Notes: generated by a model not told the origin, from the sequence alone. DNA of 64,000 bases from Leucobacter sp. CX169 (GCF_017161405.1 NZ_CP071051.1:2604001-2668000), one strand, 5' to 3'; numbered from the stretch's first letter, positions 27,176-35,727 are shown. Made by a program: numbers and translations.

Positions 27176-28713
27176 GCGACACCTGCACAGCAATTCGCGG
27201 CGGCAGCTGGACCGGTGGCGCACCGCAGCTGTACGGCACAGGACCAGTCGTTGCGCCCGGCATCGTGGGCTGGGCGCTCACCTATGTGCAGCCACTTCCG
27301 CAGTGGTTTGACGAGCTGCTGGGCGATCCGGGGGAGGTCGAAGGGACCGCGGCCTCTTGGCAGCAGGTCACCGCCACGCTGATGGGAGTCGCCGACGAGC
27401 TTGAGTCTGTGCAGCGCGGGCTCGGCGAGTTGGAGGGCCGCTTCGCTCGCACGCTCGAGCTTCGGTACACCGACCTTGCGCCGGTTGCGCGCGACGCGGC
27501 CGAGTGGGCTGACGCGATCGCGGCGGCAGCCCGGCTCTCACTGAGCATCGTCACTGGGGTGCGCAGCTTCATCACGGATTTTCTGCAGCAGCTCTCGGAC
27601 TTCATCGGTGCGCTATTCGAGTTCACGCTCAACCCCTTTGACAAGGTCAAACAGCTCAAGCGGCTCGTGTCGGCAGCGACCGAGCTGATCACTGCAGGTC
27701 AGCGGCTCATCAATCAGATGCTCGACGCTTTCGAACGTCTCATTGTGCTGTTGAGCAAGCTCGGTCCGGTGATCGATGAGGCACTCGTCAAGCTGAGAGA
27801 GGCCATCGCACAGATGATGCCACTCGTCGGGGGCCTGCTCGGCGCACTCGGCGGCGGACTGCTCGGCGGAGTGCTCGGAACAGCCGGTGGCGGGGTCCTC
27901 CGCGACGCGATGACTGACATCGGCGACGTCGAACGCTACGACATCGATGAGCTTCGACGCCAGCTCTTGGCAGACCCCACCAACGAGGACCTCAAGAAGC
28001 AGCTCAAAGCCTGGAACGACGCGCACGAGGTACAACAGCTCGACTCATTCGCCGACCTCGTCTCGACTAACGGGACCAGCGACGGCATGGGTGGCAGCGG
28101 CCAGACCGCGGTGGACATCAAGCTCGTCCGCGCCGCCGATGGCAGCGAACACTGGGTCGTCTCGTTACCTTCCACTCAAGAGTGGGTCGACATGTTCGGG
28201 GACGGCGCCATGAACGACGGCAAGAACAACCTGGCGCTCATGCTCGATAATCCGGCGATCCGCACGCAGTACGAACGCATGGTCATGCAGGCCATGAAGG
28301 AATCTGGAATGGCGCCGGGCGATCCGGTTGTCTTCACGGGCTTCAGTCAGGGAGGCATCATGGCCGCGAACCTCGCAAGCAACCCGGACCTGCCTTATCG
28401 GCCGATCGGCGTGGTCACGAATGGCTCGCCGATCGACACCTTCAATGTCCCGCCGCATATTCCCGTCGTATCCTTCCAGCACGCGGCCGATCCTGTGGCT
28501 CGGCTCGACCTCGGCGGTGCTCCCGGCACCCCGCCGAACGTGGAACGAATAGTCCTGCCCAACCCTGGTGGCTCGATGAACCCGTCCGATACCCACAACA
28601 ATTCGAACTACGTGGACTCGGTGAATGGAAATCCGGGTCTCGTGCAGGGCGACTACTCATGGATGGGCGGTGAGGTCATTGACCACCAGGTCTTCTCAAG
28701 CGAACAGCGCTAA
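27172..28713 (+). CDS. Putative T7SS effector: N-terminal helical region plus C-terminal alpha/beta-hydrolase (lipase-like) domain
   Basis: The product has 513 residues. Residues 40 to about 240 are predicted helical (SWQQVTATLMGVADELESVQRGLGELEGRF ... LINQMLDAFERLIVLLSKL), resembling WXG100/LXG-type targeting domains. A Gly-rich hydrophobic stretch follows (VGGLLGALGGGLLGGVLG). The C-terminal half is an alpha/beta hydrolase. The nucleophile elbow is GFSQGG with Ser392, the candidate acid is Asp440 in HAADPVA, and the candidate base is His475 in SDTHNNSNY. There is no Sec signal, consistent with ESX export. ATG 27172 overlaps the upstream stop. The next gene encodes a lipoprotein that could be its immunity protein. 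Substrate is unknown; lipid or peptidoglycan ester is possible. Confidence 0.8.
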   Translation: MSDTCTAIRGGSWTGGAPQLYGTGPVVAPGIVGWALTYVQPLPQWFDELLGDPGEVEGTAASWQQVTATLMGVADELESVQRGLGELEGRFARTLELRYTDLAPVARDAAEWADAIAAAARLSLSIVTGVRSFITDFLQQLSDFIGALFEFTLNPFDKVKQLKRLVSAATELITAGQRLINQMLDAFERLIVLLSKLGPVIDEALVKLREAIAQMMPLVGGLLGALGGGLLGGVLGTAGGGVLRDAMTDIGDVERYDIDELRRQLLADPTNEDLKKQLKAWNDAHEVQQLDSFADLVSTNGTSDGMGGSGQTAVDIKLVRAADGSEHWVVSLPSTQEWVDMFGDGAMNDGKNNLALMLDNPAIRTQYERMVMQAMKESGMAPGDPVVFTGFSQGGIMAANLASNPDLPYRPIGVVTNGSPIDTFNVPPHIPVVSFQHAADPVARLDLGGAPGTPPNVERIVLPNPGGSMNPSDTHNNSNYVDSVNGNPGLVQGDYSWMGGEVIDHQVFSSEQR

Positions 28714-29212
28714 GCGGCCGAAACGATTCGGACTCGGCAAGATCGGCATCGCGCTCGGCGGCGTGCTCGCGCTCGTGGGCTGCGGTGTGCTTGCCCCTGA
28801 GATGGGAAGCTACACCGGAACTATTCCTGCAGCGCTCAAGGGCAGCGACCTTGGCGTGGTCGAAGTGGCTGTCGGTTCGGGCACCGATGGGTTGTCGCGC
28901 AACGTGGGCGTCCACGTATACCTCGATCACGACCAGATCACTGCTCCCGAGTTGCGCGACACGATTAGTTTGATCGTTCCGCTCATCGACCAGCCCGGCG
29001 CAGACACCCTCGAGCTCACTTTTTCTGATGCGAGTGGGGGGTTCAACGTCGACAGCGATGTCTTCACCGACCTCAGCGTCGCGAAGGCACGCCAGGAGCT
29101 CCTCACCGAGTGGGGCACCGGAAAGCAGTTTGGCTTCTCGGACTCCGCGGACGACCTGATCCGGGGCAAAATTTCGCTGCTTCGGCAGTACCTCACAGAC
29201 ACCGGCAGTTAG
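28670..29212 (+). CDS. Lipoprotein paired with the lipase-like effector (possible immunity protein)
   Basis: This product of about 180 residues has a basic N-terminus (SSQANSAKRPKRFGLGK), a hydrophobic stretch and lipobox ALVGC (Cys38), so it is probably membrane-tethered outside the cell. The rest is a mixed alpha/beta domain (VVEVAVGSGTDGLSRNVGVHVYLDHDQI ... DTLELTFSDASGG) of no known family. GTG 28670, preceded by GGATGGGCG, overlaps the effector gene by 44 bases; TTG 28679 is an alternative. Its tight coupling and outward location match what a neutralising lipoprotein for an exported lipase would need, but that role is inference. Confidence 0.7.
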   Translation: MRSLTTRSSQANSAKRPKRFGLGKIGIALGGVLALVGCGVLAPEMGSYTGTIPAALKGSDLGVVEVAVGSGTDGLSRNVGVHVYLDHDQITAPELRDTISLIVPLIDQPGADTLELTFSDASGGFNVDSDVFTDLSVAKARQELLTEWGTGKQFGFSDSADDLIRGKISLLRQYLTDTGS

Positions 29213-29233
29213 CCAGCGGCGAAGGACACAGCA

Positions 29234-29638
29234 ATGAATGACATCAACTTAGACTCGATCGAAGCAACCCGGCAGCGGGTCGCCGCACAGGTCGCCGAGG
29301 CCCAGGCCCGCAAAGAGAACATTGATCACCTGGCCGACCAGATCGAGAACGCTACAGAGACGGCTCGTTCGCCGCGTGGGGAGGTGGCGGTGGTCGCCGC
29401 TCCGAGTGGACGCGTGCTGTCGGTCACACTCGGGGAGAGCGCAGCCTCGATTGCGCCGGCGGACCTGTCAAAGCTCATCACCAGCACAATCGCTCAGGCC
29501 CAGCGTGCTGCTGCAATGGTGGCCGTGCGTTTGAGCAGCGACGCCCTCGGCGAGGCTTCCCCTCTGGTCGAGCAGCTTGAACGCGAGGCCGAAGCTGCCT
29601 TCCCCGGGCCGGCGACCGACCAGATCACCTTCCGCTAG
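29234..29638 (+). CDS. YbaB/EbfC-like protein of the ESX locus
   Basis: The 134-residue protein has a helical N-terminus (IEATRQRVAAQVAEAQARKENIDHLADQIE). A central beta-rich segment SPRGEVAVVAAPSGRVLSVTLGESA follows, as in YbaB/EbfC proteins, and then further helix. YbaB-like proteins bind nucleoid DNA, and ESX clusters often contain such a gene of unknown purpose (EspL type). GAAGGA precedes ATG 29234. The next gene, a WXG100 protein, starts nine bases after the stop. Confidence 0.75.
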   Translation: MNDINLDSIEATRQRVAAQVAEAQARKENIDHLADQIENATETARSPRGEVAVVAAPSGRVLSVTLGESAASIAPADLSKLITSTIAQAQRAAAMVAVRLSSDALGEASPLVEQLEREAEAAFPGPATDQITFR

Positions 29639-29647
29639 GAGCAACAC

Positions 29648-29941
29648 ATGGACCGCCTGGAAACCACGCCCTCAGCCATGCGCGCCTCCGCCGAGGCGTT
29701 GACCAAGGCCGCTACCGAGATCTGGGACGTCCTTGAAAAGATGCAGGATGACGCCGATGCGCTGCGCCTGGCGTGGGAAGGGGACGCCCAGGTGGCGTTC
29801 GACCGCAAGCAAACGCTCGCCCGCGCGAAGCTCGACGCACACCGCACCCGTCTCATCCAGATCGCTGAGGCCGTGACCGAGCTCTCGAATGTCTACGGCC
29901 GGGTAGACCGTGCCGCGGCGCGAGCTCTTGGTGGGCAGTAG
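29648..29941 (+). CDS. WXG100 (Esx) protein
   Basis: The 97-residue helical-hairpin protein has the WXG turn as Trp43-Glu-Gly45 (LAWEGDAQ). The C-terminal export motif is YxxxD at Tyr83 to Asp87 (YGRVD). There is no signal peptide; export would be by EccC. AGGAG lies just upstream of ATG 29648. It follows a YbaB-like gene, so it is a second Esx set besides the pair at 38581-39229. Confidence 0.88.
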   Translation: MDRLETTPSAMRASAEALTKAATEIWDVLEKMQDDADALRLAWEGDAQVAFDRKQTLARAKLDAHRTRLIQIAEAVTELSNVYGRVDRAAARALGGQ

Positions 29942-30042
29942 CTCACTGCAATCTCCGGTTGAAAAGCCGAGCATTGCTCGTTCCCACCGCCGGTGCCAGA
30001 GAGCGAAGTGTCGGGCGTCGGTCGTTGCGTCGATAGTGGTGC

Positions 30043-30555
30043 ATGCCTAGGATCAGGTTGATGGGTAGCCAATTCGACTTCACAGTTTCCGGGATCATGC
30101 AGGCCGCCCTCGCCGCGTGTGCGGTCCTTGGCGCACTGAGCGCGTGCGCATCGACCTCCGACGCCGTCATTATTAGCTACGAGAGGGAGGACGGTTCCCA
30201 AACTTTGTCGTTCACCCCCGGGACGCTTCGCTGCAACCATCTGGGCGCAAGCGGCCTCAGCTTTCCCGAAGAGCCAGTGAACAGCGTTTCAATATTCGAG
30301 GGAACCCCGGGGCAAGTGACCGTATGGGAGCAGGACAAGGAGCTTGTCCTCTTTTACTCGGAGGATGCGACCGTCGAATCAACGGCACTCGATGACGGTT
30401 CGACGAGTTACCACGTCACCGCCGCGCATGGCGAGGTAGCGATAGCCGATGTAGTCGGCCAAGCGACCACGGAGGAGCCCGACCTCAGTCAGGCCGAGCG
30501 GTATCCCGGTTCGATTGAGATGAACGTTCGCTGCGCACCCAACGCTGACAACTAA
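30043..30555 (+). CDS. LpqH-like secreted lipoprotein
   Basis: The protein has 170 residues. A hydrophobic stretch (IMQAALAACAVLGALSAC) ends with lipobox LSAC and Cys35. The mature domain (VIISYEREDGSQTLSFTPGTLRCNHL ... IEMNVRC) has the same beta-rich plan and spaced Cys pair as the lipoprotein at 22711, and is probably a distant paralogue. ATG 30043 supplies the positive charges (MPRIR) expected of a signal peptide; ATG 30061 has CAGG nearby but would lack them. It is last in the plus-strand cargo run and is followed by a hairpin. Confidence 0.65.
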   Translation: MPRIRLMGSQFDFTVSGIMQAALAACAVLGALSACASTSDAVIISYEREDGSQTLSFTPGTLRCNHLGASGLSFPEEPVNSVSIFEGTPGQVTVWEQDKELVLFYSEDATVESTALDDGSTSYHVTAAHGEVAIADVVGQATTEEPDLSQAERYPGSIEMNVRCAPNADN

Positions 30556-30679
30556 CCCAAGTCTCGACTGCCGTGGCTTCGGGGCCTTCTCCGCCGAGCC
30601 GCCGCCCCGCTGCGGGGGTTTCACTGGCTCGCATCTAAAGTCTGCTGCTCATCGGACCCAAGGGCCCAGAATCAAAGGA

Positions 30680-30715
30680 CCGGGTGCACAGCGAGTCACA
30701 TCGCTGAGCACCCGG
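30680..30715. terminator. Hairpin between convergent genes
   Basis: CCGGGTGC (30680-30687) pairs with GCACCCGG (30708-30715), with an inner AGCGA/TCGCT stem. It lies between the plus-strand lipoprotein stop at 30555 and the minus-strand stop at 30727, so it could terminate both transcripts. No T-run follows. Confidence 0.6.
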
Positions 30716-30726
30716 CCTGAGTCTTG

Positions 30727-32043
30727 CTAGTTCCCGCCGCGGCTGCCGCCACGCGAAGCGTTCGCCGCCGGGCCCCCGTCGCCCTCGTCCTCGAGGGTCG
30801 GCGCGATGTAGCCGAGGCCCACGCGCTTCCCCTTCTTGTCGTTCGACCCGCCGGCTCCGCCGCCGCCCATCATCATGCCGCCCGGGCGACCGCCCTTGGC
30901 CGCGCCGGCTGCGGCGTTCGCTCCCGCGGCACCGGATCCTGCCCCGCCGTTGCCCGCTGCCGCTGCCGCGCCGCGCAGCCCGCCACCGCCAGCACCCACG
31001 CCGCCGGCACCACCGGCACCGCCGAATGCGCCACCTAGGCCGCTGAGGCCTGAGCCGGACCCGGAAGCGATCTTCGCGCCAGCCGCAAGGCCGACAGCGC
31101 CAAGGCCCGCCGCACCGAGTGCGGGGCGCAGCCCGCCACCGCCGGCGCTCCCGTCGAGGTTGCTATCGACGCTCGGTCCGCGCGTACCGGACCCGCCGCC
31201 GTTGCCGCCGGAGCCCGAGCCGGATCCGCCGGAACCGTTGCCGCCGGAGCCTTCGCCGCCTCCGGAACCGCTGCCGGGCCCGTTTCCCGAGCCACTGCCG
31301 CCGCCAGAGCCGTCGCCGTTGCCGCCAGAGCCGTCAGGCCAGACGGAACCACCGGAGAGATTCGGCGAGTACAGTCCACCCGTTCCACCCGGGAATCCGG
31401 GATACACGGATCCTGCAGTGGGCCCGCCACTTCCCGAGGTAACGAATGGGGGAACCTCTTCAGTCTCCCCCGTGTTCAAGTTTACTGGCAGGGGGTCATA
31501 TGTAAGCTCAACTTTGAGCAGGCTGGCTTCTGCAGCGATGATGCCTTGCATCTCTTTGACAGCACGCTCGGCCGCTTCAGCTCGCTCTTTCGAGAACGCA
31601 TTGCTGAGCCACTCAGTTCCACTATTGAGGTCAACTTTCCCAAAACCTGCGACCTCTACTGAGGCGCCCTGGTTCACTTTGTCATGCACCCAACTTGGAA
31701 CAATTCCACTCGGCAAGGAGCTCAACAACCGCTGCGCCTCAGTTGCTCGGGTGGTATTCGCGCAAGTGGCCGCGCAAAAGGATTCCCCCATGCCTGTGAC
31801 CAGAGATTGAATCTTGAATAGGGCATCTCGGTACTTTCCAAGATTTGTGTTGTGGACACGATATCGTGCGATGGCAAGGTCAGCCGCTTCCCCCTGCCAC
31901 TGGCTCGGAAGAGCCTCAGTGAGGTTCTGGAGTTTCTGTTGGACGCTGTCCACCGCAGAAATCAGCCTTGAGATATTGTCAAGCTTCCAATCGTTGCCGA
32001 ATGCAAGCTGTTCCAAGATCCGTTCCGGGTTTGTCTCGTTCAT
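30727..32043 (-). CDS. WXG100-domain protein with long Gly-rich C-terminus
   Basis: The product has 438 residues. The first 100 are an Esx-like helical hairpin with Trp-Gln-Gly (LPSQWQGEAAD). A second helical part runs to about 185 (WLSNAFSKERAEAAERAVKEMQGII). Residues about 200-290 are almost only Gly and Ser with Asn and Pro, then an Ala/Gly-rich hydrophobic stretch, and finally a short conserved-looking tail GLGYIAPTLEDEGD. It may be the functional counterpart of PPE or EspB-like structural substrates (inference). It is last in the minus-strand mycosin run and ends beyond a small gap from a hairpin. Confidence 0.75.
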   Translation of the reverse strand: MNETNPERILEQLAFGNDWKLDNISRLISAVDSVQQKLQNLTEALPSQWQGEAADLAIARYRVHNTNLGKYRDALFKIQSLVTGMGESFCAATCANTTRATEAQRLLSSLPSGIVPSWVHDKVNQGASVEVAGFGKVDLNSGTEWLSNAFSKERAEAAERAVKEMQGIIAAEASLLKVELTYDPLPVNLNTGETEEVPPFVTSGSGGPTAGSVYPGFPGGTGGLYSPNLSGGSVWPDGSGGNGDGSGGGSGSGNGPGSGSGGGEGSGGNGSGGSGSGSGGNGGGSGTRGPSVDSNLDGSAGGGGLRPALGAAGLGAVGLAAGAKIASGSGSGLSGLGGAFGGAGGAGGVGAGGGGLRGAAAAAGNGGAGSGAAGANAAAGAAKGGRPGGMMMGGGGAGGSNDKKGKRVGLGYIAPTLEDEGDGGPAANASRGGSRGGN

Positions 32044-32046
32044 CGT

Positions 32047-33507
32047 CTATCTCCCAACGCTTGTTGCACTTGGCTCGCCTAAGTTCTTTCGCTTCTTCTT
32101 TGATCGCGCCACTATAAGAGGCACAGTCACACCAGCTGCGAGGAGAACTACCGCGCCAGCCACCATCGTTGCCATCAAAATACCGCTGCCAAACGGATTC
32201 TCAGCCTCTGCGCCGCTATTCCCTCCACCGGATTCTTTCGGCCAGACATCCTTGGCCGTTGGAAGCATGAGGGCCCAATCGCAATCGTCGTAATCTGCCG
32301 GGTTAACGCCGCAGCGGGGGTCATCAAGGCTCACCACAAAGAGCGGGTTCTCATCCGGATACTGTGTCGGATCAACTGCGAGCATTGAAACGGGATTCAC
32401 AATGCCATAGCCGTATTCTCGCCCCGACCAAACTGGCTCAGCGTCGACAACCTTGCCCGTATTGCGAATTAACGATTGCAGTACTTGAAAAGCCGTTGCT
32501 TCCGGATACTTTTCCAATCCCAATGCGATAGTTCCTGCAATCAACGGCGTGGCGATGGAAGTGCCACTGGCCAAGGATGGGCCCCAGCCCTCTGAACCCG
32601 AGGGGCTCAGCAGTTCAAATGCTGGTCCACTCACGGCCAGGTTGGAAGACCCCTCTGCGTCTGCGACCTCGCCAAACATGTTGAGTCCACGAATCACGTT
32701 GCCTTCAACATCGACCCCGCCCACGGCGACAACTCCGTTCATGCCGAAGGGGAGTTTGAGTTCATACGTCTCTTCGCCCGTGGGGTTCGGGGTTGAGGCG
32801 ACAATTGGGACGCCCGCACGCATCGCATGTATCTGAGCCAGTTCCCAGCCGGACGTAAATACGGATGCCGCTCGCGAAATGCTAATTACATCCACACCGT
32901 CTTCGACCGCTTGCCGCGCTGCCAGTGCATCAGGGTCGAGTATTGGCCATTCCGCCGTATCGCTCGATTCTCTTGGGTCATCGGATTCAAAAGTGCCGGT
33001 AACCGGGTTGTAGGCCTCACACGCAGTAGATCCATCCTTTGCTTGGGCTTCCATCGGGAGGCCAACAGCGTAGAAGAGGATCTTTGCCTCAGGGACGATA
33101 CCTCTTGTGCCAACACCGCCATCACCAGCGACGCCATTACCGACAAGCATGGAGACGACGTCCGTTCCGTGGCTTCGCGCAAGGTCCGTGCTGACCGCAG
33201 GAGGTTCTTCACCCGTTTCCTTGTTCTTGCAAAACTGTCCGCGCACCTCAATGTCAGCCCCTTGGAGCTCTGGGGCCTCCAAGTTGATTGCGGAATCAAT
33301 GACCGCAATCGTCATGCCCTTGCCCGTCAGTCCCTGCTCGCGAATCTGATCAAACTTCATCCGATCGGCATACCAAAGGCCTGCTGCGCGCTCATCACCT
33401 GAAAGCACTGCCCGGTTGGGGACTGCGCCTGCTGCCAGCGGCGTGCCCATCAATAGCGCTGCGCCAAGCACGGATACAGCCAAGACCCGAGGGAGCCTCA
33501 TCCCCAT
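32047..33507 (-). CDS. mycP: Mycosin-like membrane-anchored subtilase (S8), copy 1
   Basis: The 486-residue protease carries a signal peptide (RVLAVSVLGAALLMGTPLAAGA) and a C-terminal transmembrane anchor (ILMATMVAGAVVLLAAGVTVPLIVA) with a basic tail. Catalytic triad: Asp in IAVIDSAIN, His in RSHGTDVV, Ser in ASGTSIATPLIAG. The oxyanion Asn is probably in VASTPNP. MycP proteases stabilise ESX complexes and cleave some substrates. It is about half identical by eye to the mycosin at 34299 (for example the shared AAGLWYADRMKFDQIREQGL), which indicates a tandem duplication. Its 5' end overlaps the gene at 33498. Confidence 0.93.
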   Translation of the reverse strand: MGMRLPRVLAVSVLGAALLMGTPLAAGAVPNRAVLSGDERAAGLWYADRMKFDQIREQGLTGKGMTIAVIDSAINLEAPELQGADIEVRGQFCKNKETGEEPPAVSTDLARSHGTDVVSMLVGNGVAGDGGVGTRGIVPEAKILFYAVGLPMEAQAKDGSTACEAYNPVTGTFESDDPRESSDTAEWPILDPDALAARQAVEDGVDVISISRAASVFTSGWELAQIHAMRAGVPIVASTPNPTGEETYELKLPFGMNGVVAVGGVDVEGNVIRGLNMFGEVADAEGSSNLAVSGPAFELLSPSGSEGWGPSLASGTSIATPLIAGTIALGLEKYPEATAFQVLQSLIRNTGKVVDAEPVWSGREYGYGIVNPVSMLAVDPTQYPDENPLFVVSLDDPRCGVNPADYDDCDWALMLPTAKDVWPKESGGGNSGAEAENPFGSGILMATMVAGAVVLLAAGVTVPLIVARSKKKRKNLGEPSATSVGR

Positions 33508-33848
33508 TGCTTTTGGGGATCACTGGCGCTTCCCTCTGCGGACGCCGATCCGGAATCTAGGCCTCGCAGCATGACAGCGATGTCCTCATCGACACTTTGC
33601 ATCTGCTCAATCGAGAACTTAGAACTCTTCAAATCAGCCTGAATAGCAGCAATTCGCTTCGTGAACTGGGCTTCGAGGTTGCCACCAATCGAAGCCAGCT
33701 TCAAAGCATATTCTGCTGCTGGGCCCTCCTTCACCCCGCTCACTTGAGACATCTCTGTGTTCGAAGGAGCTCCAGCGTCATAGGTAATCACGCTGCCGAT
33801 TGCATCGGCAGCGATGCTTGTCGCCTTCAGATTCTTGCCTTCAGCCAT
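33498..33848 (-). CDS. Small helical ESX-associated protein
   Basis: The product has 116 residues. A polar N-terminus (MAEGKNLKATSIAADAIGSVITYD) is followed by two predicted helices (GPAAEYALKLASIGGNLEAQFTKRIAAIQADL and FSIEQMQSVDEDIAVMLRGLD) and a Ser/Ala-rich tail. No WXG is present. It resembles EspC-like secreted proteins in size and helical pattern. The gene overlaps the mycosin start by ten bases, so they are coupled; it may be a partner of the adjacent Esx-like proteins. Confidence 0.65.
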   Translation of the reverse strand: MAEGKNLKATSIAADAIGSVITYDAGAPSNTEMSQVSGVKEGPAAEYALKLASIGGNLEAQFTKRIAAIQADLKSSKFSIEQMQSVDEDIAVMLRGLDSGSASAEGSASDPQKQWG

Positions 33849-34016
33849 ACTGCTTGTCCTTACAGTTCCCCAGTGTGCATATCTACGTCTGAATCCACTC
33901 TACGTAACTGCGAGCCGGATCGCGACCTAGTCGATTCGGAATGAGCCAGTTGTCCGTGTCTATCGCCCAGTCTCTCCGGAGGGAAAGCGTCTCCTCGTCG
34001 TTGCTCAATTGAACAC

Positions 34017-34169
34017 ATGCATGTATCTCATCGACCGAGCCGCGCACGCCCCGCCTGGGCACTCATCGCGATACTCGTTATCGTGGGCACGCTCATCGCG
34101 GTGTATGGCATCGCACTCGCCAAGTCCAGCTACAAATCACTCACGGCGGCTGAGAAAACAACGGAATAA
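34017..34169 (+). CDS. Possible 50-residue single-span membrane protein
   Basis: An open frame from ATG 34017 to TAA 34167-34169 encodes a basic N-terminus (MHVSHRPSRARPAW), one strong membrane span (LIAILVIVGTLIAVYGIALA) and a polar tail (KSSYKSLTAAEKTTE). It lies in the 450-bp gap 33849-34298, opposite in direction to both flanking genes. There is no good ribosome-binding site close to the ATG. Apart from this, the gap shows only a short palindrome (34201-34216). Confidence 0.45.
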   Translation: MHVSHRPSRARPAWALIAILVIVGTLIAVYGIALAKSSYKSLTAAEKTTE

Positions 34170-34298
34170 CAAGCTCCCAACCCGCTAGGCTAGCCGCGCT
34201 CGTAGGCACGCCTACGTATACTGTCCGGCCGCGCGACAATGGTCCGGATCGCAACCTGCTTCGTCAGGCTCAGGCCTGTGCATCCGGCGCACCTGCCG

Positions 34299-35717
34299 CT
34301 ATCTGGAGGCTCTACGGCTGATGGATCGTACGATCACGATTGTCACAACGGCAGCGATAAGGAGCAGCAGTATGAACACGGCGGCTAGAAGCAGCACAGC
34401 GTTGATCCCGGTTCCCTCAGACGGAGTGTCCACGGAGCCTGGAACCGCATTGGGCGGCCACACTTCGTCCGGAAGCGGCATCATTATCGCCCACGCACAT
34501 TCGTCAAAGGTGCTCGCGTTGCTCCCGCACCTCGGGTCGGTCAGGCTCGTCACAAACAGCGGGTTCTCGTCAGGGAATTGGGACGGATCGACAGCGAGCA
34601 TTGCGACGGGCTTCACAATGCCGTAGCCATACGTTGGCCCGTTCCACTCGGGCTCAGAAATACCTTCGCCGCCCGTCGTTCGGATCATCGCTTGCAGGAC
34701 CTGAAACGCGCTTGTGCCCGGATACTTCTCGATCCCCAGCGCGATCACTCCAGCGACGAGGGGCGTGGCGAGCGAGGTGCCACTAGCGAGCGACGGCCCC
34801 CAGCTCTCGTTCCCTGCAGGGGCCAGAATCTCATACCCTGGCGCAGCAAATGCCAGGTTTTTTGACCCGGGAGCATCCTCGATGTCGGTACCGTACGTGT
34901 TCTGACCTCGGATTACATTCCCATCGTTGTCGACACCGCCGACCGCAACGACGCCGTTCAGCGCGTACGGCATAGCTTCCTCCACTGAACGGCCCATCCG
35001 CGGATTCGAAGTTCCTGCCACGATCGGCACCCCGGCTCGCAACGCCTGCGCCTCGGCCAGAGCCCAGACGGGACCTTCCCAAATCGAAGCTACGCTGGAA
35101 ATACTTACGATGTCAGCACCATCTTCCACCGCCCGGCTCACCGCAAACGCGGACCCAACGGTAATGGGAGCCTCCATCGGATCATCTGGCAACGCAGTGA
35201 AATCCTTCTGGAGTTCACCGGTGTCTGGGTCGACTGCTTCACATACAGTGACGCCGTTCTTATTTACCTGCTTCGAGTCGGCGGAGTAAAAGAGAATCTT
35301 GGCGTCGGGCACAATACCCAGCGTGCCGGGTCCTCCATCGGCAGCCACGCCGTTTCCCACGAGCATTGCCACCACACTTGTTCCGTGGCTGCGGTTCAGG
35401 TCATCAGAAATCGCGGGAAGCGACTCTCCTGTATCGGCATTCTCACAATACTGACCGCGGACTTCGATATCTGCCCCGCGAAGCTCTGCTGCGTCGAGGT
35501 TAATGGCGTCATCGACAACTGCGATCGTCACGCCCTTACCCGTGAGGCCTTGCTCACGAATCTGATCAAACTTCATCCGATCGGCGTACCAAAGACCTGC
35601 CGCGCGCTCGTCAGGCGAAAGTTCGGTGCGAACGGTGAGCGCCGACGCCGCAGCAGGCGCGGCAACAAGGAGCGCGACCAGCATCGCGCCAGCCGCAATT
35701 CGAAGTCTTGACCGCAT
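34299..35717 (-). CDS. mycP: Mycosin-like membrane-anchored subtilase (S8), copy 2
   Basis: This 472-residue paralogue of the mycosin at 32047 has a signal peptide (LRIAAGAMLVALLVAAPAAASA) and a C-terminal anchor (AVLLLAAVFILLLLIAAVVTIVIV). Catalytic residues are Asp in IAVVDDAIN, His in RSHGTSVV and Ser in ASGTSLATPLVAG. Asn in AGTSNPR is the likely oxyanion residue. ATG 35717 has TAGGAG upstream, and that signal contains the stop of the FHA gene, so translation is coupled. The frame extends to 35849 inside the FHA gene without signal-peptide features. Confidence 0.93.
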   Translation of the reverse strand: MRSRLRIAAGAMLVALLVAAPAAASALTVRTELSPDERAAGLWYADRMKFDQIREQGLTGKGVTIAVVDDAINLDAAELRGADIEVRGQYCENADTGESLPAISDDLNRSHGTSVVAMLVGNGVAADGGPGTLGIVPDAKILFYSADSKQVNKNGVTVCEAVDPDTGELQKDFTALPDDPMEAPITVGSAFAVSRAVEDGADIVSISSVASIWEGPVWALAEAQALRAGVPIVAGTSNPRMGRSVEEAMPYALNGVVAVGGVDNDGNVIRGQNTYGTDIEDAPGSKNLAFAAPGYEILAPAGNESWGPSLASGTSLATPLVAGVIALGIEKYPGTSAFQVLQAMIRTTGGEGISEPEWNGPTYGYGIVKPVAMLAVDPSQFPDENPLFVTSLTDPRCGSNASTFDECAWAIMMPLPDEVWPPNAVPGSVDTPSEGTGINAVLLLAAVFILLLLIAAVVTIVIVRSISRRASR

Positions 35718-35727
35718 CTCTCGGCTC

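Noticed and set aside
31180-31340. GC-rich repeat block (gccgccggagcc type), at first sight a tandem repeat
   Set aside because: It encodes the Gly/Ser-rich tail of the WXG protein and has no independent unit.
30836-31810. Pro-rich plus-strand frame opposite the Gly-rich WXG protein
   Set aside because: Its Pro repeats are simply the reverse complement of Gly codons in the real gene.
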